Source of the DNA: an uncultured Sulfurimonas sp.
GTDB lineage: Bacteria; Campylobacterota; Campylobacteria; Campylobacterales; Sulfurimonadaceae
DNA: 64,000 nt
Direction: 5' to 3'
Assembly (NCBI RefSeq): GCF_963662755.1
Contig: NZ_OY759725.1
Span: 1,935,781 to 1,999,780 of the forward strand
The position numbers were made by a program, and so were the translations under genes. Position 1 is the stretch's first letter, and each line of letters starts with the position of its first letter. Shown here piece by piece: positions 29,359 through 39,038 of the stretch. The notes beneath the pieces were generated by a model. It ran no database searches and had not been told where the DNA came from. It saw only the letters and a program-made list of their open reading frames with translations.

Positions 29359-31935
29359 ATGAGCCAAATGAAAACTATATATTTAAAAGATTATAAAAAA
29401 CCTGAGTTTGAGTGTGAGAGTTGTGAGTTGCATTTTGAACTCTTTGAAGATTATGCGATTGTTACAAATATGATGAAGCTAAATAAAGTAGATGCAAGTG
29501 AGAAAAATCTACGCTTAGATGCGATGGATTTGGAACTTATAGAGATTTATTTAAATTCACTAAAACTCGATGATACTCGTTATATTATAGAAGATGAAGC
29601 GCTTGTTGTTTTAAATGCTCCAGAGTCGTTTTCTCTAAAGATAAAAAACAAAATTTACCCTCAAAAAAATACTGAACTAGAAGGGCTTTACAAGTCTGGT
29701 TCTATCTTTTGTACTCAAAATGAGCCTGAAGGATTTAGAAGAATCACTCCATACCTAGACAGACCTGATGTTATGAGTGTTTTTACAACTACTATCATCG
29801 CTCAAAAAGACAAATATCCAATACTCCTTAGCAACGGAAACAAGCAAAATTGTCATGACTTTATGAATGGCAGACATGGAACTACATGGCATGATCCATA
29901 TCCAAAACCCTCTTACCTTTTTGCTCTTGTAGCAGGAGACTTAGGTCGCGTAAATGATGAATACACAACTGCATCTGGAGAGTATGTTGAGTTAAATATT
30001 TACTGCGATAAAGGAAATGAATCTCAATGTTCTCACGCTATGAAATCACTAAAAGAGTCAATGGCTTGGGATGAAGAGAAGTATGGTCGTGAGTATGACT
30101 TGGAGATATATAATATAGTAGCAGTAGATAGTTTCAATATGGGAGCTATGGAAAATAAGGGTTTAAATATTTTTAACTCTCACTATGTTTTAGCGGACGA
30201 AGATAAAGCTACAGATGCAAACTTTATGGGCATCCAAAGTGTTATAGCTCATGAGTACTTTCATAACTGGACAGGTAATCGCATCACTTGTCGTGACTGG
30301 TTTCAGTTGACATTAAAAGAGGGACTTACGGTTTTTCGTGACCAATCTTTCTCGGCAGATTTAAACTCTCGTGAAGTTCAACGCATCGAAGATGTAAAAG
30401 CCTTAAGAGATAGACAGTTTGTAGAAGATGCATCTCCTACTGCGCATCCTATTCAACCAGATTCATATATGGCTATAAATAACTTTTACACCTCTACAGT
30501 TTATGAAAAAGGTGCTGAGGTCATAAGAATGATTTACACACTTTTAGGCGAAGAAAATTATAGAAAGGCAACTGACTTGTACTTTGAGACTTTTGATGCT
30601 CAAGCTGTTACAACGGATGATTTTTTATGGGCGATGAGTGAATCTAGTGGAGTTGATTTGAGTGAGTTTAAGCTCTGGTATCATCAATCAGGAACTCCTA
30701 CATTAAAAGTTGAAGACTCTTTTCATCAAGGAGTTTACAAGCTTTCACTAACTCAAATAGTTCCGGATGCAGTTGATGGAACTAAACAAAAACCATACTA
30801 TTTTCCACTGAAAATTGCTTTGATTGGAGTTGATGGAGAGGAAATACTAGAAAAGATACTAATAGTATCAAAAGAAAAAGAGGAGTTTATTTTTGATGGA
30901 ATAGATGCTAAACCTTATCTCTCTATAAACCGTGATTTTTCAGCTCCTATCATAATAAAGCAGATTTCAAAAGAGTACGCTTTTTTAATGAAACACGATA
31001 AAAATAGTTTTGTGAGGTATGAATCAGCTCAATCATTTGCTGTAGAAACATTAGAAGAGATGATGGAGAGCGGAGTTGTTGATAAAGAGTTTTTAGATGC
31101 TTATGCTTACATACTTGACTTGGATATAGAGCTTTCATATAAAGCACTTCTTTTAGAATTTCCATCTATTTCAACTTTGATGCAAAGACAAAAAGTAGTT
31201 GATTTTGTGCCTATTTATTTAGCAAAAGATAGACTTGAGAGAGAAGTTGCAACACTTTATAAAGATAAATTACAAGAGATTTATAGACAAAATCATAAAC
31301 CTAAAAATACAGCATTAGATGCACTTAGCATGGGAGAACGTGCCATAAAAAATAGAGTTCTTAAAATCTTATCTGCACTAGAGAGTAGAGAAGTTATAGA
31401 TATGGTACAAAAACAGTATGAAGAGTCACTTACTATGACAGATAGAGTTGTAGCTCTTGATATTTTAGAAAACATTACAAGTTCTGAGGGTGAAATAGCA
31501 CTAAATGATTTTTATAATAGATACAATGATGACACTTTAGTTATGAATAAATACTTCTCTATTTTAGCTGCATCTAACAGAAAAGGAACTCTTGAGCGTG
31601 TTAAAGCTTTACAAAATGATGAGGTATATGATGAAAAAGTTCCAAACCTTGTTCGTTCACTTATAGGTGTTTTTGCTAGAAACTATAAATATTTTCACGC
31701 AAAAGATGGGAGTGGATACTCTTTTGTAGCAGACAAAATCATAGAGATAGACAAGATAAATGCACAAATGGCATCTGGACTTGCATCTGCATTTAAAATC
31801 TACGAAAGACTCAATAGTGAAAATAAAGAGTTGATGAAAAAAGAGTTGAATCGTGTAGTAAAAACTCCTAGTTTATCAAAAAATGTATATGAAATAATCA
31901 GTAAAATTTTAAAAATTGATAACAAATCCTCTTAA
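29359..31935 (+). CDS. pepN: Aminopeptidase N (M1 family)
   Basis: Zinc aminopeptidase that removes N-terminal residues from cytosolic peptides. 858 residues, slightly shorter than E. coli PepN but with the same order: FRRITPYLDRPDVM near 130, the exopeptidase motif GAMEN, and the zinc site H298-E-x2-H302 with E321 (HEYFHNWTGNR ... LKEGL), then the catalytic Tyr region and an alpha-helical C-terminal domain. The ATG follows AAAGAGG. A perfect hairpin terminator stands directly after the stop. Confidence 0.95.
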   Translation: MSQMKTIYLKDYKKPEFECESCELHFELFEDYAIVTNMMKLNKVDASEKNLRLDAMDLELIEIYLNSLKLDDTRYIIEDEALVVLNAPESFSLKIKNKIYPQKNTELEGLYKSGSIFCTQNEPEGFRRITPYLDRPDVMSVFTTTIIAQKDKYPILLSNGNKQNCHDFMNGRHGTTWHDPYPKPSYLFALVAGDLGRVNDEYTTASGEYVELNIYCDKGNESQCSHAMKSLKESMAWDEEKYGREYDLEIYNIVAVDSFNMGAMENKGLNIFNSHYVLADEDKATDANFMGIQSVIAHEYFHNWTGNRITCRDWFQLTLKEGLTVFRDQSFSADLNSREVQRIEDVKALRDRQFVEDASPTAHPIQPDSYMAINNFYTSTVYEKGAEVIRMIYTLLGEENYRKATDLYFETFDAQAVTTDDFLWAMSESSGVDLSEFKLWYHQSGTPTLKVEDSFHQGVYKLSLTQIVPDAVDGTKQKPYYFPLKIALIGVDGEEILEKILIVSKEKEEFIFDGIDAKPYLSINRDFSAPIIIKQISKEYAFLMKHDKNSFVRYESAQSFAVETLEEMMESGVVDKEFLDAYAYILDLDIELSYKALLLEFPSISTLMQRQKVVDFVPIYLAKDRLEREVATLYKDKLQEIYRQNHKPKNTALDALSMGERAIKNRVLKILSALESREVIDMVQKQYEESLTMTDRVVALDILENITSSEGEIALNDFYNRYNDDTLVMNKYFSILAASNRKGTLERVKALQNDEVYDEKVPNLVRSLIGVFARNYKYFHAKDGSGYSFVADKIIEIDKINAQMASGLASAFKIYERLNSENKELMKKELNRVVKTPSLSKNVYEIISKILKIDNKSS

Positions 31936-31963
31936 GAGTGTGTAAAATCTACACACTCATTTT
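31936..31963 (+). terminator. Hairpin terminator after pepN
   Basis: GAGTGTGTA (31936-31944), loop AAATC, TACACACTC (31950-31958), then ATTTT. A perfect nine-base stem starting right after the stop codon. Confidence 0.75.
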
Positions 31964-32169
31964 AAATAATATTTTTATAATTAAGAAAAACCGCTAAGTT
32001 TTATAACTATATATTATATAAAATTCTCTCAAAAGCCTAAAATAAGGTACTTTTGCCTTTAATAAATTATTTATATAATAATTATTTATATTGTAATAAT
32101 ACTTTGTGACAACAATATGATGAAATTGTGATAAAATTATTTTATCTTTATTTATAAGAGGAAATACAT

Positions 32170-33639
32170 ATGGCAAGATTAGTCGTTTTAGGTGGTGGTG
32201 TCTCAGGACATACAGCCGCAACATTTGCAGCAAAATGGTTGGGTTCATCTCATGAAGTTGTTGTAGTTACTCCAAACTCAAAGTGGAATTGGATTCCATC
32301 AAATATTTGGGTTGGTGTTGGTCAAATGTCAAAAGAAGAAGTTACTTTTGATTTAGCTCCTGTATATGCTAAAGCTGGTATTACTTACAAGCAAGCAAAA
32401 GCAATATCTATTAATCCTGAAGGAAATGAATCAAGTGACAAACCTTTTGTGAGCATAGAATTTACACAAGAAGGCAAAGAGGGTGAGAGTGAAAATATTG
32501 AGTATGATTACTTAATAAATGCAACTGGACCTAAACTAAACTTTGCAGCTACTCCTGGTCTTGGAGATGCTAATGGTCTTGGTGAGCATACTGTTTCAGT
32601 TTGTACAGCAGATCATGCAGTTCATGCGGCAGAGGAATTAAATAAGTGTATTGAGAAGATGAAAGCTGGCGAACGTCAGAAATTTTTAATCGGTACTGGG
32701 CACGGTATGTGTACTTGTCAAGGTGCTGCATTTGAGTATATTTTTAACATTGAGCATGAGTTAAAAAAAGCTGGTGTTCGTGATATGGCGGATGTTAAGT
32801 GGATATCAAATGAGTCTTTCTTAGGTGATTTTGGTGTTGGTGGACTCCATATGAAATCAATGGGTTTTGCAGTTAGTTCAAGAATTTTTGCAGAGTCTTT
32901 ATTTGCTGAGCGTGATGTTGATTGGCTTATTGGAGCTCATGTTTCTAAGGTAGAGTCAGGTTCAGTTGATTATGAACTGCTTGATGGTTCAACTGGAAAA
33001 GAGTCTTTTGATTTTGCGATGTTAATTCCTCCATTTGCAGGAGTTGGACTAAAAGCTTATAATAAAGCTGGTGAAGATATGACAGCTGATATTTTTGCTC
33101 CAAATGGATTTATGAAAGTAGATGCGAATTATTCTGCAGGTGCTTATGAAAATTGGAGAGCTAGTGATTGGCCTGTAACTTATCAAAATCCTACATATGC
33201 AAATATGTTTGCTTGTGGTATTGCTTTTGCACCTCCGCATCCAATCTCAAAACCTATGAGTTCTCCAAATGGAACTCCAATCAATCCAACTCCACCTCGT
33301 ACAGGTATGCCATCGGCAATTATAGGTAAAGCTATAGCACACAGTATTTGCGATAGAATTTTAAAAGGTGAAAATGCTCCACTACATAGAGCTTCAATGG
33401 CTGAAATGGGTGCTGCTTGTGTTGCATCTGCTGGTAAAGGAATCTTCAATGGTACAGCAGCTGCAATGACAATTTATCCTGTTGTTCCTGACTTTGAAAA
33501 ATATCCTGGAACAGGACGTGACACAAACTATACTTTTGGTGAAATAGGTCTTGCTGGTCACTGGATAAAACACATATTGCATCACTTGTTTTTATACAAA
33601 GCTGAGCTTAAACCAGGTTGGACTCTAATCCCAGAGTAG
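32170..33639 (+). CDS. Sulfide:quinone reductase family flavoprotein
   Basis: FAD oxidoreductase of 489 residues that probably oxidises sulfide and reduces menaquinone at the membrane. It has an N-terminal Rossmann FAD motif (VVLGGGVSGHTAATFA), WNWIPSNIWVGVG, the second FAD segment YDYLINATGPKL, and conserved cysteines at C145 and in MCTC (C181, C183), positions where SQRs hold the redox pair. The C-terminus (GHWIKHILHHLFLYKAELKPGWTLIPE, about 27 residues) resembles an amphipathic membrane anchor. SQRs come in several types, and I cannot assign the type by eye. A flavocytochrome-c-like role is the alternative. A 54-residue gene follows 68 bases later. Confidence 0.8.
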   Translation: MARLVVLGGGVSGHTAATFAAKWLGSSHEVVVVTPNSKWNWIPSNIWVGVGQMSKEEVTFDLAPVYAKAGITYKQAKAISINPEGNESSDKPFVSIEFTQEGKEGESENIEYDYLINATGPKLNFAATPGLGDANGLGEHTVSVCTADHAVHAAEELNKCIEKMKAGERQKFLIGTGHGMCTCQGAAFEYIFNIEHELKKAGVRDMADVKWISNESFLGDFGVGGLHMKSMGFAVSSRIFAESLFAERDVDWLIGAHVSKVESGSVDYELLDGSTGKESFDFAMLIPPFAGVGLKAYNKAGEDMTADIFAPNGFMKVDANYSAGAYENWRASDWPVTYQNPTYANMFACGIAFAPPHPISKPMSSPNGTPINPTPPRTGMPSAIIGKAIAHSICDRILKGENAPLHRASMAEMGAACVASAGKGIFNGTAAAMTIYPVVPDFEKYPGTGRDTNYTFGEIGLAGHWIKHILHHLFLYKAELKPGWTLIPE

Positions 33640-33707
33640 CAAATGTTCAAAAGTGTGTTTGAGGAGGAATCTTCAAACTTTGATAAATATATATTAAAGG
33701 ATAAATC

Positions 33708-33872
33708 ATGGGAAAATATGGCGAAAGAAATATAAAAGCATACGGAAATAACTTCACAACAATGACTCCAGGTCCGGTTGCTAAGTTTTTAAGAACTTGT
33801 GTTGTTTATCAGTTCATTAGATTTGTTATTATAAATCTTAAAATGCTAGTAGTGATTAAAAAAAGTCACTAA
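33708..33872 (+). CDS. Small basic protein downstream of the SQR-family gene
   Basis: 54 codons, start ATG after AAAGGA at proper distance. The protein begins MGKYGERNIKAYGNNFTTMT, then has a hydrophobic helix with basic ends (VVYQFIRFVIINLKMLVVIKK). Good binding site and short gap to the SQR gene suggest a real partner, perhaps a membrane or quinone-site peptide. I do not recognise the family. Confidence 0.6.
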   Translation: MGKYGERNIKAYGNNFTTMTPGPVAKFLRTCVVYQFIRFVIINLKMLVVIKKSH

Positions 33873-33881
33873 TTTTATAAA

Positions 33882-33899
33882 CCCTCCATCTTTGGAGGG
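33882..33899 (+). terminator. Hairpin after the SQR-family operon
   Basis: CCCTCC, loop ATCTTT, GGAGGG, ten bases after the small gene. There is no T-run, so it may be a processing or attenuation hairpin rather than a full terminator. Confidence 0.45.
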
Positions 33900-33942
33900 G
33901 CAAACAATCATAGAGTTTTACTAAAATTTATAAGGTAATTTA

Positions 33943-34758
33943 ATGCTAAGAGATATTATTACATATCCAACTCCACCAAGTGTTGAGTATGGTACGGATG
34001 TACGAACTATAAATGAAAATATATTAAAAATTATTCAAGATTTAAAAGATACTATAGAAGAAAACTCTCTTGAAGCTCTCGCAGCTTTTCAAATAGGCGA
34101 AATGTACAATATAGTTGTTATAAAAAAAGAAAATGGCGATTTTTTAGAATTAATAAACCCAAGAATAATAAAAAGTGATGATAAAGTAACAACATTAGAA
34201 AGAACTGCTTACTTTCCAGGACTTAGTGCAAATGTAGAGCGACACAATAATATCTCCGTAATTTATGAAGATAAAGAGCTAAAACAGTGCTCCATGAAAG
34301 CTAGTGGAGATGAGGCAATACTTCTTCAAAGAAAGATAGATTATACCTTTGGCTCTTCTTTTATAAATAGATTGTCAAAAGAAGAAAAAAAGATTTTTGA
34401 AAAAAAACTTGATTTTGGAAGTGATATAGCAATCTCTGAGAGTTGTCCTACTGTTTTTAAAAGAGATTACTTACTAAAAGTTATAAATATATCTATGATA
34501 GCTATGGTTCTTTTGGTAGTTGTATCTCTTTTTACATCAAATGAAAATACCTTAGGGGATATGTGGTCTTATCAGTTATATGCATCTTATGGTGTTTTAT
34601 CTTTGATTGTTGTGTACTTTTTTTATGCTCAATATGAGGGAAAAAAGTTTACATCTTGTACAAGTTGTCAAATAGGAAATATCATAGGCACAACTGCTAT
34701 TGTTTTAGTTAAGTTGACTCTTGTTATGCTAACGTCTTATTTTGTAATAAGTCCATAA
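33943..34758 (+). CDS. Membrane protein with a catalytically dead peptide-deformylase-like domain
   Basis: 271 residues. Residues about 1-145 follow the peptide deformylase pattern: LEALAAFQIG for GxGLAAxQIG (43-52), TAYFPGLS for EGCLS (88-95) and LLQRKIDYTFG for QHExDHLxG (127-137). All three metal ligands (Cys to G93, His to R130, His to Y134) and the catalytic Glu (K131) are gone, so it cannot work as a metallo-deformylase. Residues about 170-270 hold three membrane helices with a short CTSC motif. It lies 22 bases before a hybrid histidine kinase, so it may be a membrane sensor for that kinase. The fold is inferred from motif spacing. Confidence 0.6.
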   Translation: MLRDIITYPTPPSVEYGTDVRTINENILKIIQDLKDTIEENSLEALAAFQIGEMYNIVVIKKENGDFLELINPRIIKSDDKVTTLERTAYFPGLSANVERHNNISVIYEDKELKQCSMKASGDEAILLQRKIDYTFGSSFINRLSKEEKKIFEKKLDFGSDIAISESCPTVFKRDYLLKVINISMIAMVLLVVVSLFTSNENTLGDMWSYQLYASYGVLSLIVVYFFYAQYEGKKFTSCTSCQIGNIIGTTAIVLVKLTLVMLTSYFVISP

Positions 34759-34780
34759 AAATAAAAATAGGTAAAAAAAT

Positions 34781-37063
34781 ATGAAGTCTCAAGTACCAAA
34801 TTTAGTAGATACACAAAATCTGTTTTTAGAATCAAAAGATTATATTCTTTCTCAATGGTTATCATATGAGTCACCACAAAAAATACTTCAACAACATAAA
34901 ATAAAAAAAGAACTATTTTTAAAAGAGTATGCTAGTGGAGTATTTGATTATTTTATGGGGATAATCGCAGGAGAGATGGAAATAGGGCATTGTCCTATTA
35001 TGCAAGATTTACTTGTATATTTGAAAGACAGAGAGATTAGTGCGGATGAACTATTTGAAATATGTAGTCATTTTCGTCACTCAATGATAAACTTCTCTTA
35101 TGATAAAGGCATCAATTCTAAAGAGTTAGGAAATGAGATTTCTTATATTTTTGATAAAAATTTTAGAGGTATTTTAAAATTTTATACAGATACAATTTTT
35201 CAAAAACTAATAGATGCAAGACTTGAAGCAGATAAAGCTTCAAGAGCTAAAGAGTATTTTTTATCAAATATGTCTCATGAGATTAGAACACCTTTAAACG
35301 CTATTTTGGGTTTTGTAAATCTGCTTATAGAAGAAGATGTTTCAAAAAAACATAGAAATCATTTAGAAATTATCTTAAATAGTGGCGAAAATTTACTTAG
35401 TATTATCAACGATATTTTAGATTTTTCAAAGCTTCGCAGTGGTGAGTTTACAATAGAACCAAAAGTGTTTTCCATACATCATGAGATAAGCCATACTATG
35501 GAGCTTTTTGTTGCTAGTGCTAATGCTAAAAATATTACTATTACATCTTTTATAGATCCACATATTCCAAAAGAGTTATATGCAGATGCACTTAGAATAA
35601 AACAAATACTTTCAAATTTTTTAGGTAATGCCATTAAGTTTACTCAAAATGGAGGACATATAGGTGTTGAAGCATCTATCTATGATGGAGTCTTAAATAT
35701 AAGCGTAACAGACAATGGTATAGGTGTTGCAAAAGAGGATATAGAAAATATTTTTAGTGCATTCGCACAAGCTCAACATAGTGAACAAAAAAACTGTGAG
35801 GGAACAGGTCTGGGGCTTTCTATATGTCATCAACTTGCACAACATATGGATGGAAATGTTTATGCTGAGTCAAGTTTAGGACTAGGAAGTAAGTTTTGGT
35901 TAGAGATACCAGTAGAGGCACATAGTGAAATATGTCCTATTTATGAGGATGTAAGTGAGCTAAAAAAACTTAAAATCGGTGTTTATTCAAGAGATGCAAA
36001 AAATGCGTATAAAGAAGAATCATTTTTAAAATACGCAAATGTATTTGAGATGAACACAGTTATTATTGACTCCATAGATGCTGAGTTTGATGTGGGATTT
36101 TTTGTTGAAGAAGATGTAAGTAGAGAGTTTATAGAAAAAGCAAAAAGTTCAAACAAAAAGTTTATAGCAATGGTTAGTAATCCAAATGATTATTATGATA
36201 AATATGACAATATTACTTCAATCTCATTTCCAATTTATTGTTCTAAAATAAGAGATACTTTTGATGAATTGTTAAATCCAAATACTTACTCTCCTCATAA
36301 GAAAAGTATTTGCACAAAGTTTATTGGGCATATTTTAGTAGCTGAGGATAATGTTGCAAATCAGGAATTAATCAAGATAATCTTACAAAAGTATGGACTT
36401 AGCTTTGATATGGCAAAAAATGGATATGAAGCTTTAGAACTTTATAAACTAAATAATTATGACATGATACTTATGGATGAGCAGATGCCGATTATGGATG
36501 GTAATGAAGCAGTTAAAAAAATAGCTCAATACGAACTAAGTAGAGGTCTAAGACATACTCCTGTGTCTGCCCTTACTGCCAATGTTATTAAGGGTGCAAA
36601 AGAGAGAGGTCTTCTAAGCGGTTTTGATTCTTTTTTAGGTAAGCCTATAATTTTAAAAGAATTAGAGAGAGTATTTGAACTTTATCTTAAAGTAAACCCT
36701 AAAGAAGAGGTACAACAACATAGTGTAGATTTGCAAAGTAGAGTCTCTGGTTTAGATATAGAAAAATTAAAAGAAGATTTATTGTTGGATGATGATGAAC
36801 TAATGATGCTTTTAACTCTTTTTGTAGATAAAATGAAAAAACAAATCCCACAACTCCAAGATGCTATAAGTAAAAGAGATTATGAAAAAATAGCTTTTAA
36901 TGCTCACAGTATTAAAGGTTCTAGCGGAAATTTTAGAATAGATTTTTTACAAAATAGTGCTAGTGAAATGGAAAAAATGGCTAAGAGTAAAAATAGTAAT
37001 TATAACTATGAAGTAATTTTTGAGATGATAAAAAAGAGAGTTCAAGAGATAAAAATCTCTTAA
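34781..37063 (+). CDS. Hybrid sensor histidine kinase with receiver and HPt domains
   Basis: 760 residues without membrane helices. The N-terminal helical sensor region (1-145) resembles RsbRD/globin-like sensor helices. HisKA follows with the H-box FLSNMSHEIRTPLNAILGF, then HATPase (NFLGNAIKFTQNGG, DNGIGV, GTGLGLSICHQLA), a degenerate receiver-like segment, a full receiver (LVAEDN ... DMILMDEQMPIMDG ... GKPI), and a C-terminal HPt (FNAHSIKGSSGNFR). This is a complete internal phosphorelay. The deformylase-like membrane protein just upstream is the probable input partner, and the regulator convergent at 37080-37829 a possible output. Confidence 0.88.
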   Translation: MKSQVPNLVDTQNLFLESKDYILSQWLSYESPQKILQQHKIKKELFLKEYASGVFDYFMGIIAGEMEIGHCPIMQDLLVYLKDREISADELFEICSHFRHSMINFSYDKGINSKELGNEISYIFDKNFRGILKFYTDTIFQKLIDARLEADKASRAKEYFLSNMSHEIRTPLNAILGFVNLLIEEDVSKKHRNHLEIILNSGENLLSIINDILDFSKLRSGEFTIEPKVFSIHHEISHTMELFVASANAKNITITSFIDPHIPKELYADALRIKQILSNFLGNAIKFTQNGGHIGVEASIYDGVLNISVTDNGIGVAKEDIENIFSAFAQAQHSEQKNCEGTGLGLSICHQLAQHMDGNVYAESSLGLGSKFWLEIPVEAHSEICPIYEDVSELKKLKIGVYSRDAKNAYKEESFLKYANVFEMNTVIIDSIDAEFDVGFFVEEDVSREFIEKAKSSNKKFIAMVSNPNDYYDKYDNITSISFPIYCSKIRDTFDELLNPNTYSPHKKSICTKFIGHILVAEDNVANQELIKIILQKYGLSFDMAKNGYEALELYKLNNYDMILMDEQMPIMDGNEAVKKIAQYELSRGLRHTPVSALTANVIKGAKERGLLSGFDSFLGKPIILKELERVFELYLKVNPKEEVQQHSVDLQSRVSGLDIEKLKEDLLLDDDELMMLLTLFVDKMKKQIPQLQDAISKRDYEKIAFNAHSIKGSSGNFRIDFLQNSASEMEKMAKSKNSNYNYEVIFEMIKKRVQEIKIS

Positions 37064-37079
37064 ACCTCTATCTTAAAGC

Positions 37080-37829
37080 TTACTCTTCTATATAGTAACC
37101 TATACCAGAAGCATTTTTAATGATATCAGTCTCTAACTTGTTTCTAAGCCTCCAAACAAGAGTTCTTACGCTGTTTTCAGTCGCTCCGTTTTCATCCCAT
37201 ACATAATTCATAGCTTGTTCAAACGTCACAACAATTCCAAGTTGTGCTACAAGAAGACGTAAAAAAGCATTCTCTTTTTTTGTAAGTTTGATTTTTTTGC
37301 CATTATAAAAAGTTTCACAAACGCTTATGTCAAGATGATAACTATCGCCAAAAGGAACTATGGGTTTATCTGAAGTTTTTTTTGAATAAAGAAGTTTTTC
37401 TAAGTTTAGTTTATCAACTTTTAGAGAGTTGATGTTGTTTTTTCTTTCATTTTCAACTTCATACTTAAATATAGCCATTTGAATAGTTGCATGAAGAGAG
37501 TTTGGATCAAATGGCTTTACAATATAGCCATATGGTTCAGTCTGTTTTGCTTGTGAAATAATATCATCATCGCTATAAGATGTAAGAAAAATAAAGGGAA
37601 TATTGTGCTTTTGACGAATTGTTTTTGCTAGTTCTATACCATCGTTGCTCTCATCAAGTGAAATATCTATAATAACAATATTTGGTTTATGCATTTGAAT
37701 TTTACTTTTAGCTTGAGCGGCATTATCACATATTGCAACTACATTATAACCATGCTTTTGAAGTGATAAGTTAAGGTTTAGTGCTGTGATTTCATCATCT
37801 TCTACAACAATAATACTTTTTTTTACCAT
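37080..37829 (-). CDS. Response regulator with winged-helix output
   Basis: 249 residues from the chosen ATG at 37827-37829, which has AAGGGA six bases upstream; 18 extra upstream codons are open but lack support. Receiver: VVEDDEI, phospho-Asp in IVIDISLDESNDG, IFLTSYSDD, YIVKPFD. After a linker, the C-terminal DNA-binding part has KLTKKENAFLRLLVAQLGIVV and SVRTLVWRLRNKL, an OmpR-like winged helix. Convergent with the hybrid kinase (17-base gap). Confidence 0.85.
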   Translation of the reverse strand: MVKKSIIVVEDDEITALNLNLSLQKHGYNVVAICDNAAQAKSKIQMHKPNIVIIDISLDESNDGIELAKTIRQKHNIPFIFLTSYSDDDIISQAKQTEPYGYIVKPFDPNSLHATIQMAIFKYEVENERKNNINSLKVDKLNLEKLLYSKKTSDKPIVPFGDSYHLDISVCETFYNGKKIKLTKKENAFLRLLVAQLGIVVTFEQAMNYVWDENGATENSVRTLVWRLRNKLETDIIKNASGIGYYIEE

Positions 37830-37948
37830 TTTTAGTCCCTTAATAATCAAAAAATAATAATTTTTTTGTGATAAAATAAACATTATTATAATATAACTTT
37901 TTGTTATTTACAATAATTCAAAAAAAAAGTTGTAGCTTTGTTACGAAA

Positions 37949-38959
37949 TCACACTAATTTTGATAGTTGTAAATTTTTAAGTTTTGAAGAAGATGGATAT
38001 AAGACTTTTCCACATGGAACTACAAGTGATGAAGTGTCCAAATGAACATCTTGATCATCAAAAAATATATGAGCTTTAAAAGCTTTTAGTATCTTACTTT
38101 TTTCAATACCACCAAGAAAAAATGCCTCATCAACATAGACTCCCCAGTGTCTTAAAGTTTTTATGACTCTTATGTCTGCTGGAGAATTTCTAGCAGTTAC
38201 AAGTGCTATACGAACAGGGGAGAGCTCCATTTTCATAGGAAGTCTCTCTTGGAGGCGTGCAAGTTTTTTTAAAAAAGATGCAAATGGACCTTCATTCATA
38301 GGAATATCTTGTGAGTTTTGCTCACTTTTGTAAAAAGCTTCTAAGCCTTCACTTTTGTAAACAAGTTCACTACTCTCATCAAAAAGTACTGCATCTCCAT
38401 CAAAAGCAATTCTAACTTGATCTTCATCTATATCACATTTGTATTCAGGTGGGGTGCTTAAAACAGCAGAAGCACAAACTTTTTTATCTATAACTTTTTG
38501 TGCATCTAGCTCGTTTGTTGTTAAAAATAAATCTACATCAAAAGCTTCTAAATAATCTGCACTCGATTCTCCAGCGCTAAAGGCTGAACGAGTTATATTT
38601 AGATTAAATCTTTTTATATTGTTTAAAACAATAACGCCTGTATCTGGAGAATTTCTTGACATTATAACAACTTCAACAAGAGGGGAATCATCTTCTTTTT
38701 GATACTTATTAAGGTTTAGTAGAGCTTTGATAAGAGGAAAACCTATGCCTTCATTTAGTGGTAGATGCTCATTTTTTAACATATACTCTCTGTATCTTTG
38801 TATAGCATTTTCTGGGTTATTTTTATACTCTTTTGCAAAAAGTTTATCTTCTTTAGATAAGTCAAAAAGTGCGGTAGCTGAGATGCCAATTACTAAAGTG
38901 TCTTTTAAGTTCAATGCCAATGTAAATCCTTTTGTAAAAGTATTATAGTAAAAATCCAT
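37949..38959 (-). CDS. Cytosolic 5'-nucleotidase (NT5C1-like, PF06189)
   Basis: 336 residues of the 5'-nucleotidase family that dephosphorylates nucleoside monophosphates. Diagnostic stretches are VIGISATALFDLSKED, LNEGIGFPLIKALL, EVVIMSRNSPDTG, RSAFSAGESSADYLEAFDVDLFL, IAFDGDAVLFDE and LVTARNSPADIRVIKTLRHWGV. Its stand-alone position gives no pathway context. Confidence 0.85.
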   Translation of the reverse strand: MDFYYNTFTKGFTLALNLKDTLVIGISATALFDLSKEDKLFAKEYKNNPENAIQRYREYMLKNEHLPLNEGIGFPLIKALLNLNKYQKEDDSPLVEVVIMSRNSPDTGVIVLNNIKRFNLNITRSAFSAGESSADYLEAFDVDLFLTTNELDAQKVIDKKVCASAVLSTPPEYKCDIDEDQVRIAFDGDAVLFDESSELVYKSEGLEAFYKSEQNSQDIPMNEGPFASFLKKLARLQERLPMKMELSPVRIALVTARNSPADIRVIKTLRHWGVYVDEAFFLGGIEKSKILKAFKAHIFFDDQDVHLDTSSLVVPCGKVLYPSSSKLKNLQLSKLV

Positions 38960-39038
38960 ATAAGTTTTCTAATGATATAAAAGATGAGAGAGTGAATGAT
39001 TTAAGAGATTGAGATGCTTTAGAAAAAGATGTAAAAAA

